Of a stretch of DNA of 64,000 nucleotides, positions 61,517 to 64,000 are shown piece after piece. The notes under the pieces were generated by a model. It was not told the origin of the DNA and did no database searches. It was given only the letters and a program-made list of their open reading frames with translations. How positions within the stretch are numbered: position 1 is the stretch's first letter; each line of letters starts with the position of its first letter. The stretch covers positions 126,501 to 190,500 of the forward strand of contig OY987271.1 in assembly GCA_963920665.1 (NCBI GenBank). Direction: 5' to 3'. The translations under genes and the position numbers were made by a program. This stretch comes from Straminergon stramineum (taxonomy: Eukaryota > Streptophyta > Bryopsida > Hypnales > Calliergonaceae).

Positions 61517-64000
61517 ACCGCCCCGATCGAAAAGGTCACCACAAGGAGCCAAACTGGAAACACGAAGAATCAAACCCACCACACTTCCTATTTATGACCT
61601 GCGGTGGAGAAATTTCGCGATCAAATACGAAGGAATTACTGTGCGTAAACAATTTCCCATACCAAGCCCCGCATGGAAAGAATGTGAAGAGTGACTCGAC
61701 GTACTAGGAAACAGACCAGGCATGCGCAACAGAAATCTGCTCTGCCTCAAGAGAATAGCAGCAGCGACAGAAGCAGCCACGATACCGAAAAAACTGGATG
61801 GACTACAAGTCACTCTAGGGGGATGTACTGTACAATGCAGCCTGTCCGAACGGAACGCAAGATTAGAGAAACGCGAACCAATTCAACGATTAGTGTGGCA
61901 AGACAACCTGAAAATACTCGACAGAGGGTAAACCCCAACCACGTTAACCCTTGAAGGACGCGGCGGACGTTTTTGTCCGATGGATGACTAAATTTTCATC
62001 TGCAGAATGTAAGAAGCCCGTTTATCATCCATTTTATTTTTGAAAGTGATCATGGAGTCGTGCTCCATCAGACCAGGCAGAAAATAGCGTCGTTGACTAC
62101 TTTTGTATTTTTAGGTACCTCACTGAGTTCACAGATTCATGTACACGGTGTTGGGTTCCTTGCTGCCCTCCTTGCAATTTTCCATGAGGGCAATATGGAA
62201 TGGTCACTTATACAATTGTAGACAAGCAAATTCCCTTGCATTCACCCTCGCATCACCTACTGTTCACAGACTACTTTTGGCCATGGTGACCCGCCCTTCA
62301 TTCAAGGGCTAATGAAAAGACTTAGCTGATACTCGACAAGGCAACAAGTCACTTAATCCTTAAAAGACAGATTGGTGATCATGGAAATACTCCCTTTCGG
62401 AACCGTGTGACATCATCTACTTTAGAAATTCTAAAAAATATTCATTGGAAGTCATACTACTGGAGAAGATCTACGCTTTTCTCACAAAATTCCCAGGATG
62501 AATAGTTGTATTTCTATCCTACATAAAGAGATTCTTTGTCATCCATCAAACACAAACCTTCGGTGTCGACATTTAAGGTTTAACCCTAGAGCGCTCCGAC
62601 GTCCAAAAAGTGGTCAATGAACAGATTGAAATTGTTGTATCTTCTCATTATTGCTTGGATGAAAGTCATCCTAATTTTTGGAGATACTTAATCAAGTTGT
62701 TGTCCTATTTAAGGGTTGGATTTGGTATTATTAGAGTACATGTTTTTCTAAAATTACAAAATGTGCAAGGTTATCAAGTGGTTGACCAAGCCAAAATTCC
62801 ATTGACTCTAGTTCATAATTGGATTTGCCAAAATGAGGTCATAGATTTTAAGAGCACAAAAATTTCAAAAAATCATCATGTGAAGAGAACTTTATTTTCA
62901 AATCCATTCCAAAAAATTTTACTCAAAAAATGATAATGTTTTGCTTGTAATCGAATTTAGAAGCAATTTTGAAATTTTCCTTTCAAAATTTATAAAAAAA
63001 TATTAATGATAGCATTGGTGAATCTAACCATATAGATGGAATCTACAACTTATAGTCTAAAACTTTTGTTTTTATGTCAACTCCAAAGTATACTTTCAAA
63101 TAGCACTTTACAATGATTTTTCTCAAATTGTCAATTTTTGAGATGAGTCTAGATATTGCATGATTAACCCAACTTGAAAATTTGTAAAAATTGGAATAAT
63201 TGTGCAAGTTTGGAACATGTTGCTTAAGTTTTATACCCTAAACCCTAAACCTTGATCTCTATTTAGTTTTTTGATCATTACAATTGCAAGATCATTAATT
63301 TAGAAAAACTATTGATGTTCATTTTTGAAGTTTTATCTTCAAAATTGTGGAAATTTTTACATAATTCTACATTTTCTTATAAAAATACTCAAACGTATAC
63401 AATTTTAGAAAAAAGAACATATAAACATTTTGTAAAAAATTGTATATAATATAGGATATTATAAGTTAGTGACTCACTAGTCTTGTATGACTAGTTGTTT
63501 GAGTTGTGGTATTAGTTGTGATATAGTGAACCAACATAAGAATTCATGGATTGAATTGGTTAGGTTGTTATAGGCATTATTTGAAGTGAGCTAATATTTA
63601 GGTCTAGACATGTGGAGTAGACTTAGTAATGTTTTATAATTTTTTTATTCCGGTAATTCAATATTGCATATGCATTTGTATTTTGAATATTTTGAGTATT
63701 TTGAGTTCAAGCATTATTTGATTAAATTGCAAGCTCTAACATCTTTTTCTAGTAGAGGTTTGGAACAACATGTGAATGTTTTGGAGTTTCATGGATTCAT
63801 GTTATAGTGCAAAACATAATTATTTGATTTTATGGGATTACAAATAATAGGGTTCTTAAATGGAGATGCATATTTATGTTATTTCATTTCCTAATAGATA
63901 GGTGGATGTAAAGTCAATGGAATTATGTAGAGTGAGCTTTGTTCATGCTACAATAAATTTGTTTGGATGTTTGGAGGCATAGATGGAAGATTGTTGGTTT
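61517..64000. other. Upstream flank of the ataxin-2/CID gene and spacer
   Basis: The first 400-450 bases (to about 61960) are more GC-balanced and CpG-bearing and presumably hold the 5' UTR and promoter. No clear TATA box is visible. From about 62000 the sequence returns to AT-rich non-coding DNA. An isolated 107-codon ORF (62610-62933) shows no recognisable domain. Confidence 0.4.

Noticed and set aside
63236..63251. Telomere-like CCCTAAA repeats (also at about 27872-27884)
   Set aside because: Only two units in each case; expected by chance in AT-rich plant DNA and not an interstitial telomere array.
1..64000. CRISPR array, bacterial operon, rRNA or tRNA genes
   Set aside because: No regularly spaced identical repeats with unique spacers, no Shine-Dalgarno-led gene runs, and no rRNA or complete tRNA cloverleaf noticed; gene structure is clearly eukaryotic.

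Overview
This is nuclear DNA of a plant. Both host genes are plant-type: a Barentsz/MLN51 protein whose conserved Btz core is split by an intron, and an ataxin-2/CID protein with Lsm, LsmAD and PAM2 segments. Both are cut into small exons with GT-AG introns of roughly 0.1-0.9 kb. The surrounding DNA is AT-rich and full of plant transposon types (CACTA elements, a solo LTR, a SINE, large non-coding LTR-like repeats). I cannot name the species. Short introns with sparse genes would fit a bryophyte or another early-diverging land plant, but that is inference.

Layout: 1-5.4 kb holds two fragments, in opposite orientation, of one large non-coding repeat (family R). 7.4-11.7 kb is the MLN51 gene (+, 8 coding exons, 616 aa). 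13.2 kb has a CACTA-type foldback MITE with a perfect 3-bp target duplication. 17.5-19.4 kb is a third R copy (-), itself interrupted by a 204-bp palindromic MITE. 19.4-25.3 kb is a 5.9-kb non-autonomous CACTA element with a second, 1.1-kb CACTA element nested in it. 25.9-26.3 kb repeats the subterminal region of the large element. 28.6-30.6 kb is a long single-frame coding relic broken by seven stop codons and no frameshift. 31.6-34.2 kb is a GTCCG-rich inverted tandem-repeat block, followed by a broken Cys/His-motif, Gly-rich-tail ORF at 34.6-35.7 kb. 36.8-37.2 kb is another GTCCG/CGGAC block.

37.4-42.7 kb is the most unusual segment. A long ORF (about 462 aa) with a degenerate protein-kinase fold lies between two inverted arms of about 0.65-0.7 kb. 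The left arm sits in a probable 3-kb intron, together with a perfectly bounded 1,100-bp solo LTR. 44.4-48.6 kb is the most complete copy of repeat R (about 4.17 kb, non-coding, short TGAG/CTCA termini, internal 62-bp and about 115-bp tandem repeats). 51.4-51.6 kb is a tRNA-type SINE with an 11-bp target duplication. 52.6-61.5 kb is the ataxin-2/CID gene (-, 18 coding exons, about 715 aa).

The two host genes converge across about 41 kb of layered transposon DNA. Both products act on mRNA (exon-junction complex; poly(A)-binding-protein partner), but nothing in the sequence indicates co-regulation. The nesting gives a relative order: R copies first, then the MITE inside R; the large CACTA element before the small one nested in it.
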